Shown in pieces: positions 29,578-39,118 of a DNA stretch of 64,000 nucleotides (position 1 is its first letter; the number at the start of each line of letters is the position of its first letter). The stretch is from Sodalis glossinidius str. 'morsitans'. GTDB taxonomy: Bacteria; Pseudomonadota; Gammaproteobacteria; Enterobacterales; Enterobacteriaceae. The position numbers and the translations under genes were made by a program. Where the stretch lies: the NCBI RefSeq assembly GCF_000010085.1, contig NC_007712.1, positions 3,968,001 through 4,032,000 of the forward strand. The letters run 5' to 3'. The notes beneath the pieces are model-generated. The model saw nothing but the letters and a program-made list of their open reading frames with translations, was not told where the DNA came from and did no database searches.

Positions 29578-29901
29578 TTATAACGATTCCGTTTCCAGCG
29601 GAAAGGCTTTCAGCCAGGCATCAAACCCGCCATCCACGCTGTAAGCGACCTCCACCCCCTGCGTTAACAGGTACTGGGCGGCGCCTTTACTACTGTTACC
29701 GTGATAGCACAGCACCATGACCGGACGTGCGAGGTCATGCTGTGCCAAAAATGCCGGTAGGGTGTCGTTGGTCAGATGAAACGCGCCGCGGAGGTGGCCT
29801 GCAGCGAAGCTTTGAGGATCGCGGATATCCACCAGCACCGCCTCCCCTTGCCGCCAGCGTTCTCTGGCCTGCTCCATGCTGATTGTTGCAAATTGATCCA
29901 T
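29578..29901 (-). CDS. glpE: Thiosulfate sulfurtransferase GlpE
   Basis: Single-domain rhodanese. The active-site loop is VLCYHGNSSKG with Cys65 as the sulfur acceptor; VLVDIRDPQSFAAGH is the other family signature. The start ATG at 29901 (MDQFATISMEQ) matches E. coli MDQFECINV; 21 upstream codons are open but unrelated. 107 aa (E. coli 108). Divergent from glpD and first gene of glpEGR. Intact. Confidence 0.94.
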   Translation of the reverse strand: MDQFATISMEQARERWRQGEAVLVDIRDPQSFAAGHLRGAFHLTNDTLPAFLAQHDLARPVMVLCYHGNSSKGAAQYLLTQGVEVAYSVDGGFDAWLKAFPLETESL

Positions 29902-30129
29902 AAACTGACGCCTCGGTTTCACCAAAAGGGAATGCGCCTTACGGCAGCGCATGAAGTGTAGCAAGGCTCGGGCCGGCGTGCAGCGCTTTTCAGCGGCGAT
30001 CGGCCGCGCAATATCGACGCTTGAATCGTGCCACCTGACCTTATCATCCTGGCAGCGACGCGCGCCGCAAGGGTAAAAACGTTACCTTCGTCACGCATGA
30101 CAGATTTTTTGTACAGAGAACGTGGCGTG

Positions 30130-30174
30130 AATGTTTGTTTGCGCGTACAATTGTGAGCAAAAACGAACATAAAA
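30130..30174 (+). promoter_or_regulatory. Putative GlpR operators before glpD
   Basis: Within the 304-base glpE/glpD divergent gap, the segment 30155-30174 (GCAAAAACGAACAT) closely resembles a GlpR operator (read on the other strand ATGTTCG followed by a T run), and 30130-30149 (AATGTTTGTTTGCGCG) is a weaker copy. A TGTGA half of a CRP site at 30152-30156 has no good partner. Known GlpR control of E. coli glpD supports the call; the rest of the gap shows nothing else clear. Confidence 0.5.
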
Positions 30175-30205
30175 GAACTATAACGCGCATTTGGAGGAAG
30201 GTAAC

Positions 30206-31789
30206 GTGGAAACCAAAGACTTGATCGTCATCGGCGGCGGGATCAACGGTACCGGCATCGCTTCCGACGCTGCCGGGCGCGGACTGTCCGTATTATTGCT
30301 GGAAGCGCAGGATTTGGCGTGCGCCACCTCTTCCGCCAGCTCCAAACTTATTCACGGCGGCCTGCGCTATCTCGAACATTATGAGATTCGTTTGGTGAGC
30401 GAAGCTCTGGCTGAACGGGAAGTTCTGCTGAAAATGGCCCCCCATATCGCTTTTCCGATGCGGTTCCGGCTGCCGCACCGCCCACACCTGCGGCCGGCGT
30501 GGATGATCCGTGTCGGCCTGTTTATGTATGATCATCTCGGCAAACGCACCAGCCTACCGGCGAGTCAGAGCGTTCGCTTTGGCGCGGATTCGGTCCTGAA
30601 ACCCGAAATCATGCGCGGTTTCGAGTATTCCGACTGCTGGGTAGACGATGCGCGCCTGGTAGTGCTCAACGCTCAGGAAGTGGTGGCACACGGTGGTGAG
30701 GTCAAGACACGTACCCAAGTAACCCGCGCCTGGCGGAAAAACGGACTGTGGCAGGTTGAGGCCCGGGATAGTCTGACCGGCAAACAGCATCGCTGGCACG
30801 CAAAAGGTCTGGCTAACGCCACCGGCCCCTGGGCGAAACATTTCATCGATGAAAGCCTGCATTTGCCGTCGCAATATGGCATCCGCCTAATAAAAGGCAG
30901 CCACATCGTCGTACCGTGCGTCCATCACCAGCCGCAGGCGTACATCCTGCAAAACGAGGATCACCGCATTGTGTTCGTCATTCCGTGGATGGAAACGTTT
31001 TCCATCATCGGTACGACCGACGTGGAATATCACGGCGATCCGGGCGAGGTCCATATCGACGAGAGTGAAATTGACTATCTGCTCAAGGTCTACAACGCCC
31101 ATTTCCAACGTCCCCTAGGCCGTGAAGACATTGTCTGGACCTTTTCCGGCGTCCGCCCCCTGTGCGACGACGAGTCCAATTCACCCCAGGCGGTGACCCG
31201 CGACTACACGCTGTCGCTGAGCGACGAAAACGGGCAGGCGCCGCTGCTGTCAGTTTTTGGCGGCAAACTCACCACTTACCGCAAGCTGGCCGAATATGCG
31301 CTGGAAAAACTGGCTCATTATTATCCTCACGCCAAAGGCGCCTGGACCAGCAACGCGGTGCTGCCGGGTGGCGATTTCGCCGGTACCCGCGACGACTACA
31401 CCGCCGTGCTGCGCCGCAAATTCGCCTTTTTGCCGGAAGCGCTGGCGCGGCGCTACAGCCACACATACGGCACCCGCAGCGAACAGCTGCTGGCCGGCGT
31501 GACCGGTCTTGCGGATCTCGGCGAAGATTTTGGTCACGGCCTGTATGAAGCGGAACTCCGTTATCTGGTGGCGCAGGAGTGGGTGGTCACCTTGGACGAC
31601 GCTATCTGGCGCCGCACCAAGCTCGGCATGTGGCTGGACGAAGCCCAGCAGACGCGAATTACCGACTGGCTGGTCAGCACGTCAGCCCGGCGCGGCTGTC
31701 GCTGGCGTCCTAAACCCCTCCCGCCTGCTGGCTCCTCTACAGGCGGACGGGCGCCACTTTCCAAATCTCCTTGGCATATTCGCGGATAG
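30206..31789 (+). CDS. glpD: Aerobic glycerol-3-phosphate dehydrogenase, C-terminus frameshifted
   Basis: Membrane-associated flavoenzyme oxidising glycerol 3-phosphate to DHAP with quinone as acceptor. The FAD-binding GGGINGTGIASDAAGRG at the N-terminus, TSSASSKLIHGGLRYLEHYE, and WTFSGVRPLCDDE are conserved. The start is the GTG at 30206 (METKDLIVIGGG) with GGAGGAAGG upstream, as in E. coli. Up to codon about 490 it follows E. coli GlpD (501 aa). Then one base is missing: the ancestral ending ARLSLAS plus TAA at 31711-31713 is still there in the next frame, but the used frame runs 26 codons further (to 31789), into the glgP 3' end. The active-site part is untouched, so it may still work. Confidence 0.88.
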   Translation: METKDLIVIGGGINGTGIASDAAGRGLSVLLLEAQDLACATSSASSKLIHGGLRYLEHYEIRLVSEALAEREVLLKMAPHIAFPMRFRLPHRPHLRPAWMIRVGLFMYDHLGKRTSLPASQSVRFGADSVLKPEIMRGFEYSDCWVDDARLVVLNAQEVVAHGGEVKTRTQVTRAWRKNGLWQVEARDSLTGKQHRWHAKGLANATGPWAKHFIDESLHLPSQYGIRLIKGSHIVVPCVHHQPQAYILQNEDHRIVFVIPWMETFSIIGTTDVEYHGDPGEVHIDESEIDYLLKVYNAHFQRPLGREDIVWTFSGVRPLCDDESNSPQAVTRDYTLSLSDENGQAPLLSVFGGKLTTYRKLAEYALEKLAHYYPHAKGAWTSNAVLPGGDFAGTRDDYTAVLRRKFAFLPEALARRYSHTYGTRSEQLLAGVTGLADLGEDFGHGLYEAELRYLVAQEWVVTLDDAIWRRTKLGMWLDEAQQTRITDWLVSTSARRGCRWRPKPLPPAGSSTGGRAPLSKSPWHIRG

Positions 31790-34173
31790 TCCGATCGGAG
31801 GAGAAATACCCCATGTTGGCAATACTCAGCGCCGCGCGCCGCGTCCACTCATACGGGCGCTGATACAGTCCGTCCACCTCATCCAGGTTGTCCACATAGC
31901 TGCGGTAATCCGCCAACAACTGATAATGGTCGTCCAAATTGACTAGCGAATCTAACAGATTACTATAACGTCCCGGCTCGCCGGGACTGAATACGCCGGT
32001 GGCTATCTGCGACAGTGCCAAATGCAGCTCCGCATCCTGCTCGTAATGGCTGCGCGGATTGTAGCCGTCGCTGCGCAGCGCCTCGACCTATAGAGCGGTA
32101 TTGCCGAAAATAAACATATTCTCTTCGCCCATATTCTGGCGCATTTCAATATTCGCGCCGTCGAGGGTGCCGATAGTCAGAGCACCGTTAAGGGCAAACT
32201 TCATATTGCTGATACCTGACGCCTCGGTCCCCGCCAGGGAGATTTGCTCGGAGAGATACGCCGCCGGAATAATCAGCTGCGCCAGGCTGACGCTATAGTT
32301 CGGCACGAAAATTACCTTGAGCCGGTTTTTCATCAGCGGATCGCGATTGATAACCGCCGCCACATCGTTAATGAGTCGGATGATATGTTTAGCCATGCAA
32401 TAGGCCAACGCGGCTTTGCCGGCGAAAATATTCACCCGAGGCACCCTATCGCCGTCCGGATTTTCGCGGATACGGTTATAACAGGTGATGATATGCAGCA
32501 CGTTAAGCAGCTGGCGTTTGTATTCGTGGATGCGTTTGATTTGCACGTCGAGCAGCGCCGCCGGATTGACGACCTCGTCCAGTTGGTTGGCCAGATAGGC
32601 CGCCAGCTGTTTTTTATTGCTTAATTTGGCCTGCTGCAGTTGCACGATAAACGCCGGAAAATCGATATGCCCTTTTAATTCCTCCAGCTGCCCGAGGTCG
32701 GTGCACCAGGTCTGGCCAATGGTGGCATCCAGCACCGCCGACAGAGGCGGATTGGCCAGCGCCGTGTGGTAACGCCGTTGGTTTTATTGCAAATTGATCG
32801 GGAAACAGGCGGGCGAAATCGGCAAATAACGACTGCATTATCAGCTCCGAATGCAGTTCGGAAACGCCGTTGACCTTATGGCTGGCGATCACCGCCAGCC
32901 AGGCCATACGCACCATACGGCCGTTATGTTCATCGATGATAGACACTCGCGACAGCAACTCGCTGTCTCCCGGTACCTGCGTCTGAACCTGATTCAGGAA
33001 GTGATCGTTGATATCGAAGATAATCTGCAAATGGCGCGGCAGGATCTTGCCCAGCATATCCACCGGCCAGATTTCCAGCGCCTCGCTCATCAACGTATGA
33101 TTGGTATAGGAAAACGCTTGGCAAACCACCTCCCAGGCGCGTGACCAGTCAAACTTATGCTCATCAATGAGCAGAAGCATCAGTTCGGGAATCGCCAGCA
33201 CCGGGGGCGTGTCGTTCAAATGGATAGCAATCTTATCGCCCAGATTGTCGAAGGTGTTGTGCAGTAACCAATGCCGATTAAGGATATCCTGCACCGTGGC
33301 GGAGACGAGAAAATATTCCTCCGCAGCCACAGTTCGCGGCCGGAATACGTTGAATCGTCGGGATAGAGTACGCGGGAGACGTTTTCGGAATAGTTTTTAT
33401 CTTCCACCGCGGCGAAGTAGTCTCCCTGATTGAATTTACCGAGATTAATTTCACTGCTCCCTGCGCGCTCCAAAGCCGCAGGGTGTTGGTGGTATCGGTA
33501 TCAAACCCCGGGATTATCTGATCATAGGTGCAGGCCAGTACCTCTTCGGTTTCCACCCAGAGTATTTTGGCGCCTTCATGCTGCAACCTGCCGCCGAAAC
33601 GGACTTTGTAGCGGCTGGGGTGGCGGGGGAATTCCCAGGGGTTACCGTACTCCAGCCAATAATCGGGGGATTCGGCCTGCTGGCCGTTGACGATATTTTG
33701 CTTGAATATGCCGTATTCATAGCGGATGCCGTAGCCGCGTCCCGGCAGCGCCAGCGTCGCCATAGAGTCGAGAAAACAGGCCGCCAGCCGCCGCCCCAGG
33801 CCGCCGTTTCCCAGACTGGGATCGTTCTCCTCGGTCAGCAGGTCATCCAGTTCCAGCCCCATTTCATCAAGCGCGACCCGGGTATCCTCGTAAATTTCCA
33901 TCGCCAGCAGCGCGTTAGACAGCGTGCGGCCGAGCAAAAATTCCATCGACAGATAATAAACCTGGCGCACATCCTGCGACAGCTGGGCGCGGTTGGACAC
34001 AGCCAGCGCTCCACCATGCGATCCCTTACCGCCAGCAACACGGCATTGAGCCACTCGTGTTTATTCGCCATGGCCGGATCTTTGCCGATAGTAAACATCA
34101 ACTTATAGGCGATGGAATGTTTAAGCGCCTCGACGCTGAGGGTAGGTGACGCATAGATAAACGGTGAATTCAT
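31737..34173 (-). pseudogene. glgP: glgP glycogen phosphorylase pseudogene
   Basis: Glycogen phosphorylase is 815 aa in E. coli; all parts are traceable here but in several frames. Start MNSPFIYASPTLSVEALKHS at 34173; a frameshift near 33990; the middle at 33278-34054 (YYLSMEFLLGRTLSN, DPSLGNGGLGR), with another shift near 33300; 32614-33330, another shift near 32680; 32088-32735 with the PLP-site region (KRQLLNVLHIITCYN, ASGISNMKFALNG). The frame then meets an amber codon at 32088-32090 (FGNTAL-stop-VEALRSDGYNP) and continues to the proper C-terminus (IANMGYFSSDRTIREYA). Not functional. Confidence 0.95.
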
Positions 34174-34195
34174 GCCCGTGTTCCCCTGATTAACC

Positions 34196-35076
34196 TTAAA
34201 GGCATTGATACAACGACTGATACGCTTTCGCGGCAACGCGCCAGCTAAAATCGAGTCCCATCACCTGCCGCTGTACATAACGCCACAGCGACGGCCGCGA
34301 CCACAAGACAAAAGCGCGGCGAATAGCGCGCTGCAGGCCCGCGGCGGTGGCATCCTCAAACACAAAACCGCTGGCGACGCCGTCCGACAGGTTCTCCAAC
34401 GAGCTATCGGTGACGGTATCCGCCAGCCCGCCGGTACGGCGTACCAGCGGCAGGGTGCCGTACTTTAGAGCATAAAGCTGGGTGAGACCGCAAGGTTCAA
34501 AGCGGCTCGGCACCATCAACACGTCTGCGACGCCGATAATGCGGTGCGAAAACGCCTCATGGTATCCCAATTTACACCCACATGGCTGGGATATTCCACC
34601 GCTGCGGCCAGAAAGCCTTGCTGCAACGTGGCGTCACCGGCGCCGAGCAGGGTAAGCTGCCCCCCTTGCTCAAGCAGGTCCGGCAGGACTTCCAGCACCA
34701 GATCCAACCCTTTCTGGCTGGTCAGCCGGCTGACGACGGCAAAAAGCGGCACCTTTTCATCCACCGTCAGCCCCATCGCGGTTATAGGTCGTGATAAGGA
34801 CTGCCGTGGCGATCGTAGAGATCGGGGATATCAATCAAATAGATACCGACGCCATTGAAGCGGCCGTACAGCAGCACGCCGTGGCGGGACAGCGCATCAA
34901 ATTCTTTTACCACCCGGCTATCGGGAACGCCTTTACGTAAATCCGGAAAGGCTGGTAATAATACCTGCGCATCATCGCCCTCTGCGATTTGCGCAGCGGG
35001 AGCGCCCCTACCACATCTGCCAGTCCCCCGGTTTTTAGCAAGGGAACAATTTAGAACAAACATGTAGAACCTGCAT
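34196..35076 (-). pseudogene. glgA: glgA glycogen synthase pseudogene
   Basis: Glycogen synthase is 477 aa in E. coli; only about 290 codons remain. The start at 35076 reads MQVLHVCSKLFP and loses one base before LLKTGGLADV, the ADP-glucose-binding KTGGL motif. ALLPAFPDLRKG-like and FNGVGIYLIDIPDLYDRHGS sequence follows to GSPYHDL and a stop at 34782. About 220 codons, including the region around the domain linker, are deleted; the frame resumes at MGLTVDEKVPLFAVVSRLTS (34516-34776), shifts again near 34560, and ends with the C-terminal block VLMVPSRFEPCGLTQLYALK. Not functional. Confidence 0.95.
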
Positions 35077-35128
35077 CATCGCTCCTGTTGTGGCTTAGTG
35101 CTTTCCTAGTGACAGTTTGGGGTCTTCC

Positions 35129-35310
35129 CTAACTGAGTTTTGCCAACGTATCGCGGGTGACCAGCACAATGCCTTCCTCCGTAAGGTGAAAGCGTTGCCG
35201 ATCCAAATCCGCATCTTCGCCAATTATCATGTCATCAGGGATCTTGCAGGCGCGGTCGACAATACATCGCCGCAGCCGGCAGGAGCGTCCGACAATCACG
35301 TCCGGCAATC
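35129..35310 (-). pseudogene. glgC: glgC C-terminal fragment
   Basis: Only the last 60 or so codons of ADP-glucose pyrophosphorylase remain: LPDVIVGRSCRLRRCIVD, then EEGIVLVTRDTLAKLS and a TAG stop at 35129-35131. This matches LPEVWVGRSCRLRRC...EEGIVLVTREMLRKL at the end of E. coli GlgC (431 aa). Its upstream edge abuts the glgB fragment, with no glgX between, so one deletion removed the rest of glgB, all of glgX and most of glgC. Confidence 0.9.
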
Positions 35311-36347
35311 GGCATATTCACCGTCGAACTGGGCCAGCCCGAACTCGTCGCTCGGGAAATGGCCCGGCACCCAGTCCAGCAGCGCGTTCAGTCCGGCCTG
35401 ATGAGCGGCATCAATCAGCGCACGAAAATCCTCCGGCGTGCCGAAGCGGCGGGTCGGGGCATAAATGCCGAGAGGCTGATACCCCCAGCTCCCATCGAAG
35501 GGTGCTCGTTAATCGGCAGCAATTCGATATGGGTAAAGCACATGTACTTGACATAACTAACCAATTGCTCTGCCAGCTCCAGATAACTGAGCCAATAATT
35601 GTTCTCGTCGTGGCGGCGCCAGGAGCCAAGATGCACTTCATAAATGGCGATAGGCTGGTTCATCAGATTGGCCTGGCAGCGTGCCGCATCAGGCGACGCC
35701 GTGTCCGGACGCATCTGCGCCTCAAACGCATAGGGATCGGCTTTGAGTCGCGTCTGCCCGTGGCAATCGATAATTTCATATTTATATAATTGCCCTAGGG
35801 TTACCGCCGGCAGAAACAATTCCCAGAGACCATTTTCCCGCCGCTGGCGCATCGGATGGCGGCGGCCATCCCAAAAATTAAACTCTCCGACCACCGAAAC
35901 CCGCTGCGCATTAGGCGCCCAAACGGCGAAGCGCATGCCGGCGACCTCATCCAACACTTCCGGATGCGCCCCCAACCGTTCCCAGGGACGTAAATGGGTT
36001 CCTTCCGCCAGCAGCCAACTGTCAATATCCTGCAACAAAGGACCGAAACGATAGGGATCCTCGATAATATAGTTATGGTCATGCCAGGTGACGGCCAGTT
36101 GATAATGGAAAGGATTTTTACGCCGCGGGACAATCCCGCTAAAAAAGCCGCGTTGATCTTCACAGGTTAACTCTGTGACACGGCGTCCATTTTTAGCCTC
36201 AATTACCGTTACCGCGCTGGCCTAGGGCAATAAGGCGCGTACTACCAATCCCGCAGCGGTTTGATACATGCCCAATAAAGAAAATGGATCGGCATAATGG
36301 CTGGCCACCAGTGCAGTAATAACGTCTTGGTCGGGATATCCTGCCAT
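35311..36347 (-). pseudogene. glgB: glgB branching enzyme, truncated pseudogene
   Basis: N-terminal 40 per cent of the glycogen branching enzyme (728 aa in E. coli). Start ATG at 36347 (MAGYPDQDVITALVASHYAD, then PFSLLGMYQTAAGL). An amber codon is at 36222-36224 (VVRALLP-stop-ASAVTV). The frame continues (ISIYEVHLGSWRRH-like IAIYEVHLGSWRRHDENN; LLPINEHP) and then shifts near 35480 into LDWVPGHFPSDEFGLAQFDG, where it is cut off at about 35320 and joined to glgC. The catalytic acids are missing. Not functional. Confidence 0.95.
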
Positions 36348-37062
36348 GTATTCTTCCTTTTCTTACTCCATGAAATAAAAGGATATTGCAAAAAGATAAA
36401 TGCCTATAACCTACCCGCCAGTACAGTCTCGCACCGTCAGCCGCGCGCGCAATGGCTCGTTGGCGGTTAACGTACGTGACAAGGGAGCAGAAAATGCCAT
36501 AGTGAGAGACGATTATGATGATGACGTAATCATGTAAATATAAATAATAATCATAGACAAATTTTTACGGCGCGTTCAGGCTTGCTTAACGAAATTTTTT
36601 ATTAACTATTAAGCCTATGAAAAACTTAACTTCGCTAAGTTAAATTTTTTATCATCCAAAAAAACACGTTGGCGATAGGTGCGGCATCAGGGGCAGTCAA
36701 TGTCCTGCACCAGCAGGTAATGCGTTAACGGATGAGCGGATTATCGTCACCGCGGCCACTTGCGACGGCGACGCTGGGTTGGCCACGCTCAGGCAGGAGC
36801 AGGCGATGGGCCGCCTTGTCCCCCTCTTCCGCTAAAGGAAAGAAAGTAGCAGCGTACATGAATCGTTAGCGCACGATAGCGCTTAAAGTGCGACGCGTTT
36901 CAGCCAAGGACAGAGTGAAAGCATTAAGGGAATAATCTCGCCCATCGGCAGCAAAAAGGTGTCTTTCTTCACGCGACAAACGGCCCCTGCCCCATCACAA
37001 TGCGTCGGCGGCAGCTAACGGCAACCGGAAACACAGCGCAGGCGGCAACCGCCGAGGGTCGT
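36348..37062. other. Intergenic between glgB remnant and asd
   Basis: About 715 bases without a recognised gene. An AT-rich part lies at 36520-36660. On the minus strand 36418-36501 a short frame ends PLRARLTVRDCTGG plus stop, which looks a little like the C-terminal tail of LacI-family regulators and could be a last remnant of one; this is weak. The rest (36660-37060) shows nothing I can identify. Confidence 0.4.
36626..36650 (+). terminator. AT-rich hairpin with T tract
   Basis: TTAACTT (36626-36632) pairs with AAGTTAA (36637-36643) around a CGCT loop; ATTTTTT follows and AAAAAC precedes. It has the form of an intrinsic terminator usable in the plus direction, though the stem is AT-rich. 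No plus-strand gene upstream is known, so its role is unclear. Confidence 0.35.
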
Positions 37063-38169
37063 TTAATGCGCCAATTGGCGCAGCATACGGCGCAGAGGCT
37101 CGGCAGCGCCCCACAATAGCTGGTCGCCGACGGTAAAGGCCGAAAGATACTCCGGGCCCATATTCAATTTCCGCAGCCGACCGACCGGGGTTTTCAGTGT
37201 GCCGGTCACCGCTGCCGGCGTCAGCTCCCGCATCGACAATTCACGATCGTTGGGCACCACGGTCACCCAATCATTATGGGTAGCGAGCAGTTGCTCAATT
37301 TCCGCCAGCGGTACATCCTTCTTCAGCTTCAGCGTAAACACCTGGCTATGGCAGCGCAGAGCGCCTATACGCACGCACAGCCCGTCCACCGGTATCGGCT
37401 GGCGGGTATTAAGGATCTTGTTGGTTTCCGCCTGACCTTTCCACTCTTCGCGGCTCTGGCCGTTTTCCAGCTGCTTATCGATCCAGGGGATCAGGCTACC
37501 GGCCAGCGGTACGCCAAAATTATCCGTCGGCAGGGTACCGCTGCGGGTCAGTTCGGTGACCCGACGCTCGATATCCAAAATGGCCGAAGCCGGATCCTGC
37601 AACGGTTTGGCTACCGCGCCGTGTAATTGTCCTATTTGTACCAAGAGCTCGCGCATATGGCGCGCGCCGCCGCCGGATGCCGCCTGATAGGTGGCCACCG
37701 AGGCCCATTCCACCAAATCTTGGGCAAACAAACCGCCCAGCGACATCAGCATCAGACTCACAGTGCAATTACCGCCGACAAAGGTTTTAATGCCGCGTTC
37801 CAGCCCTTGCTGGATGACGGCCTGATTGACGGGATCCAGGATGATAATCGCGTCATCGCGCATACGCAGCGACGACGCCGCATCAATCCAGTAGCCCTGC
37901 CAGTCAATTTCACGCAGCTGGGGATAGATTTCGTTGGTATAATCGCCGCCTTGACAGGTAACAATAATGTCCAGCGCGCTGAGCGCCGCCAGATCCCGCG
38001 CATCTTGCAACACACCCTGCTGGCCGTTTACCGCCGGCGCGGGCTGGCCATGCTGGGAAGTGGAAAAAAATACCGGGCGGATGGCGTCAAAATCGCGCTC
38101 TTCGGTCATGCGCTGTATCAGCACTGAACCGACCATACCGCGCCAGCCGATAAAACCAACGTTTTTCAT
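37063..38169 (-). CDS. asd: Aspartate-semialdehyde dehydrogenase
   Basis: Makes aspartate semialdehyde, the branch point to lysine/diaminopimelate, threonine and methionine, so it is needed for cell-wall synthesis. The NADP-binding start is GFIGWRGMVGSVL; the catalytic Cys135 is in VGGNCTVSLMLMSLG; the active-site His is in RVGALRCHSQ-like RIGALRCHSQ. 368 aa (E. coli 367). In E. coli it also lies between yhgN and glgB. Intact, in contrast to the neighbouring glg genes. Confidence 0.97.
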   Translation of the reverse strand: MKNVGFIGWRGMVGSVLIQRMTEERDFDAIRPVFFSTSQHGQPAPAVNGQQGVLQDARDLAALSALDIIVTCQGGDYTNEIYPQLREIDWQGYWIDAASSLRMRDDAIIILDPVNQAVIQQGLERGIKTFVGGNCTVSLMLMSLGGLFAQDLVEWASVATYQAASGGGARHMRELLVQIGQLHGAVAKPLQDPASAILDIERRVTELTRSGTLPTDNFGVPLAGSLIPWIDKQLENGQSREEWKGQAETNKILNTRQPIPVDGLCVRIGALRCHSQVFTLKLKKDVPLAEIEQLLATHNDWVTVVPNDRELSMRELTPAAVTGTLKTPVGRLRKLNMGPEYLSAFTVGDQLLWGAAEPLRRMLRQLAH

Positions 38170-38372
38170 GTTTAACTGTCCTGCCGTAGGGGGGTGGACA
38201 AACTATTCCGCGTGCTCTTACTGCGAAGCCTCAGCAGGAAACACTTTGTCCACCTTACAAAATGTGGTTGAAATGCCGCAAGTGAAATTATTCGATTTTA
38301 AGCCCTTTTTCAGCAACGGCGCTTATACTCTTCCGTTGCCGGGATGCCGGCGCTGATGACGTCGAGGTGATA

Positions 38373-38966
38373 ATGAGCGAAATGATATCGGCTACCGTTT
38401 TGTTATTTTTGATTATAGATCCTTTGGGCAATTTGCCCATTTTCATGTCGGTGCTTAAACATTTGGAGCCGAAGCGGCGGCGTATTATCGTCATCCGGGA
38501 AATGCTGATGGCGCTGCTGCTGATGCTGATTTTTTTGTTCGCCGGCAAGCATATTCTGTCGTTCCTCAACCTGCGCACCGAAACGGTGTCGATCTCCGGC
38601 GGCATTATTTTATTTTTAATCGCCATCAAAATGATCTTTCCGTCACAGGAAGGCAATAGCTCCGGCCTGCCGGCGGGAGAGGAACCGTTTTTGGTGCCGC
38701 TAGCGATTCCGCTGGTCGCCGGGCCGTCTATCATTGCGGCATTAATGCTGCTATCGCATCAATATCCCCTACAAATCAATCATTTGTTGCTGGCGTTGCT
38801 GATAGCCTGGGGCCTGTCTGTGGTTATACTGATGCTGTCCAACGTCTTTTTACGCTTGTTGGGCAATAAAGGCGTCAGCGCGCTTGAGCGGTTGATGGGG
38901 TTATTGCTGTTGATGATCTCGACCCAGATGTTTTTAGACGGCGTCCGCACCTACCTGCACGCCTGA
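38373..38966 (+). CDS. yhgN: MarC-family inner-membrane protein YhgN
   Basis: Multi-spanning membrane protein of the MarC/UPF0056 family; function not established. Six hydrophobic segments are visible (LLFLIIDPLGNLPIFM, LLLMLIFLFAGKHIL, SISGGIILFLIAIKM, VPLAIPLVAGPSIIAALML, LLLALLIAWGLSVVILML, MGLLLLMISTQMFL). 197 aa, the E. coli length, from the ATG at 38373 (MSEMISATVLL), with GAGGTG upstream; a GTG two codons earlier is possible. Divergent from asd. Intact. Confidence 0.92.
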   Translation: MSEMISATVLLFLIIDPLGNLPIFMSVLKHLEPKRRRIIVIREMLMALLLMLIFLFAGKHILSFLNLRTETVSISGGIILFLIAIKMIFPSQEGNSSGLPAGEEPFLVPLAIPLVAGPSIIAALMLLSHQYPLQINHLLLALLIAWGLSVVILMLSNVFLRLLGNKGVSALERLMGLLLLMISTQMFLDGVRTYLHA

Positions 38967-39060
38967 GGGGGAAACGTCATCGCCGGCTAATTGACCGGGC
39001 GTAAACGTTTCCAAGCAGCTCGGGTAAGGGAGCCGGCAGGCCGACAAGATAAAATAAGGC

Positions 39061-39105
39061 CCGGCGGGCACACTGCCACGCCGGACCGCACGTGTTACCA
39101 CGTGC
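39061..39105. terminator. Paired hairpins between convergent yhgN and gntT
   Basis: Two neighbouring dyads: CCGGCG (39061-39066) with CGCCGG (39079-39084), then GCACGTG (39088-39094) with CACGTGC (39099-39105) around a TTAC loop. They sit in the gap between two converging genes, so a bidirectional 3'-end role is likely. No clear T tract. Confidence 0.45.
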
Positions 39106-39118
39106 TATTCGCTAAAGC

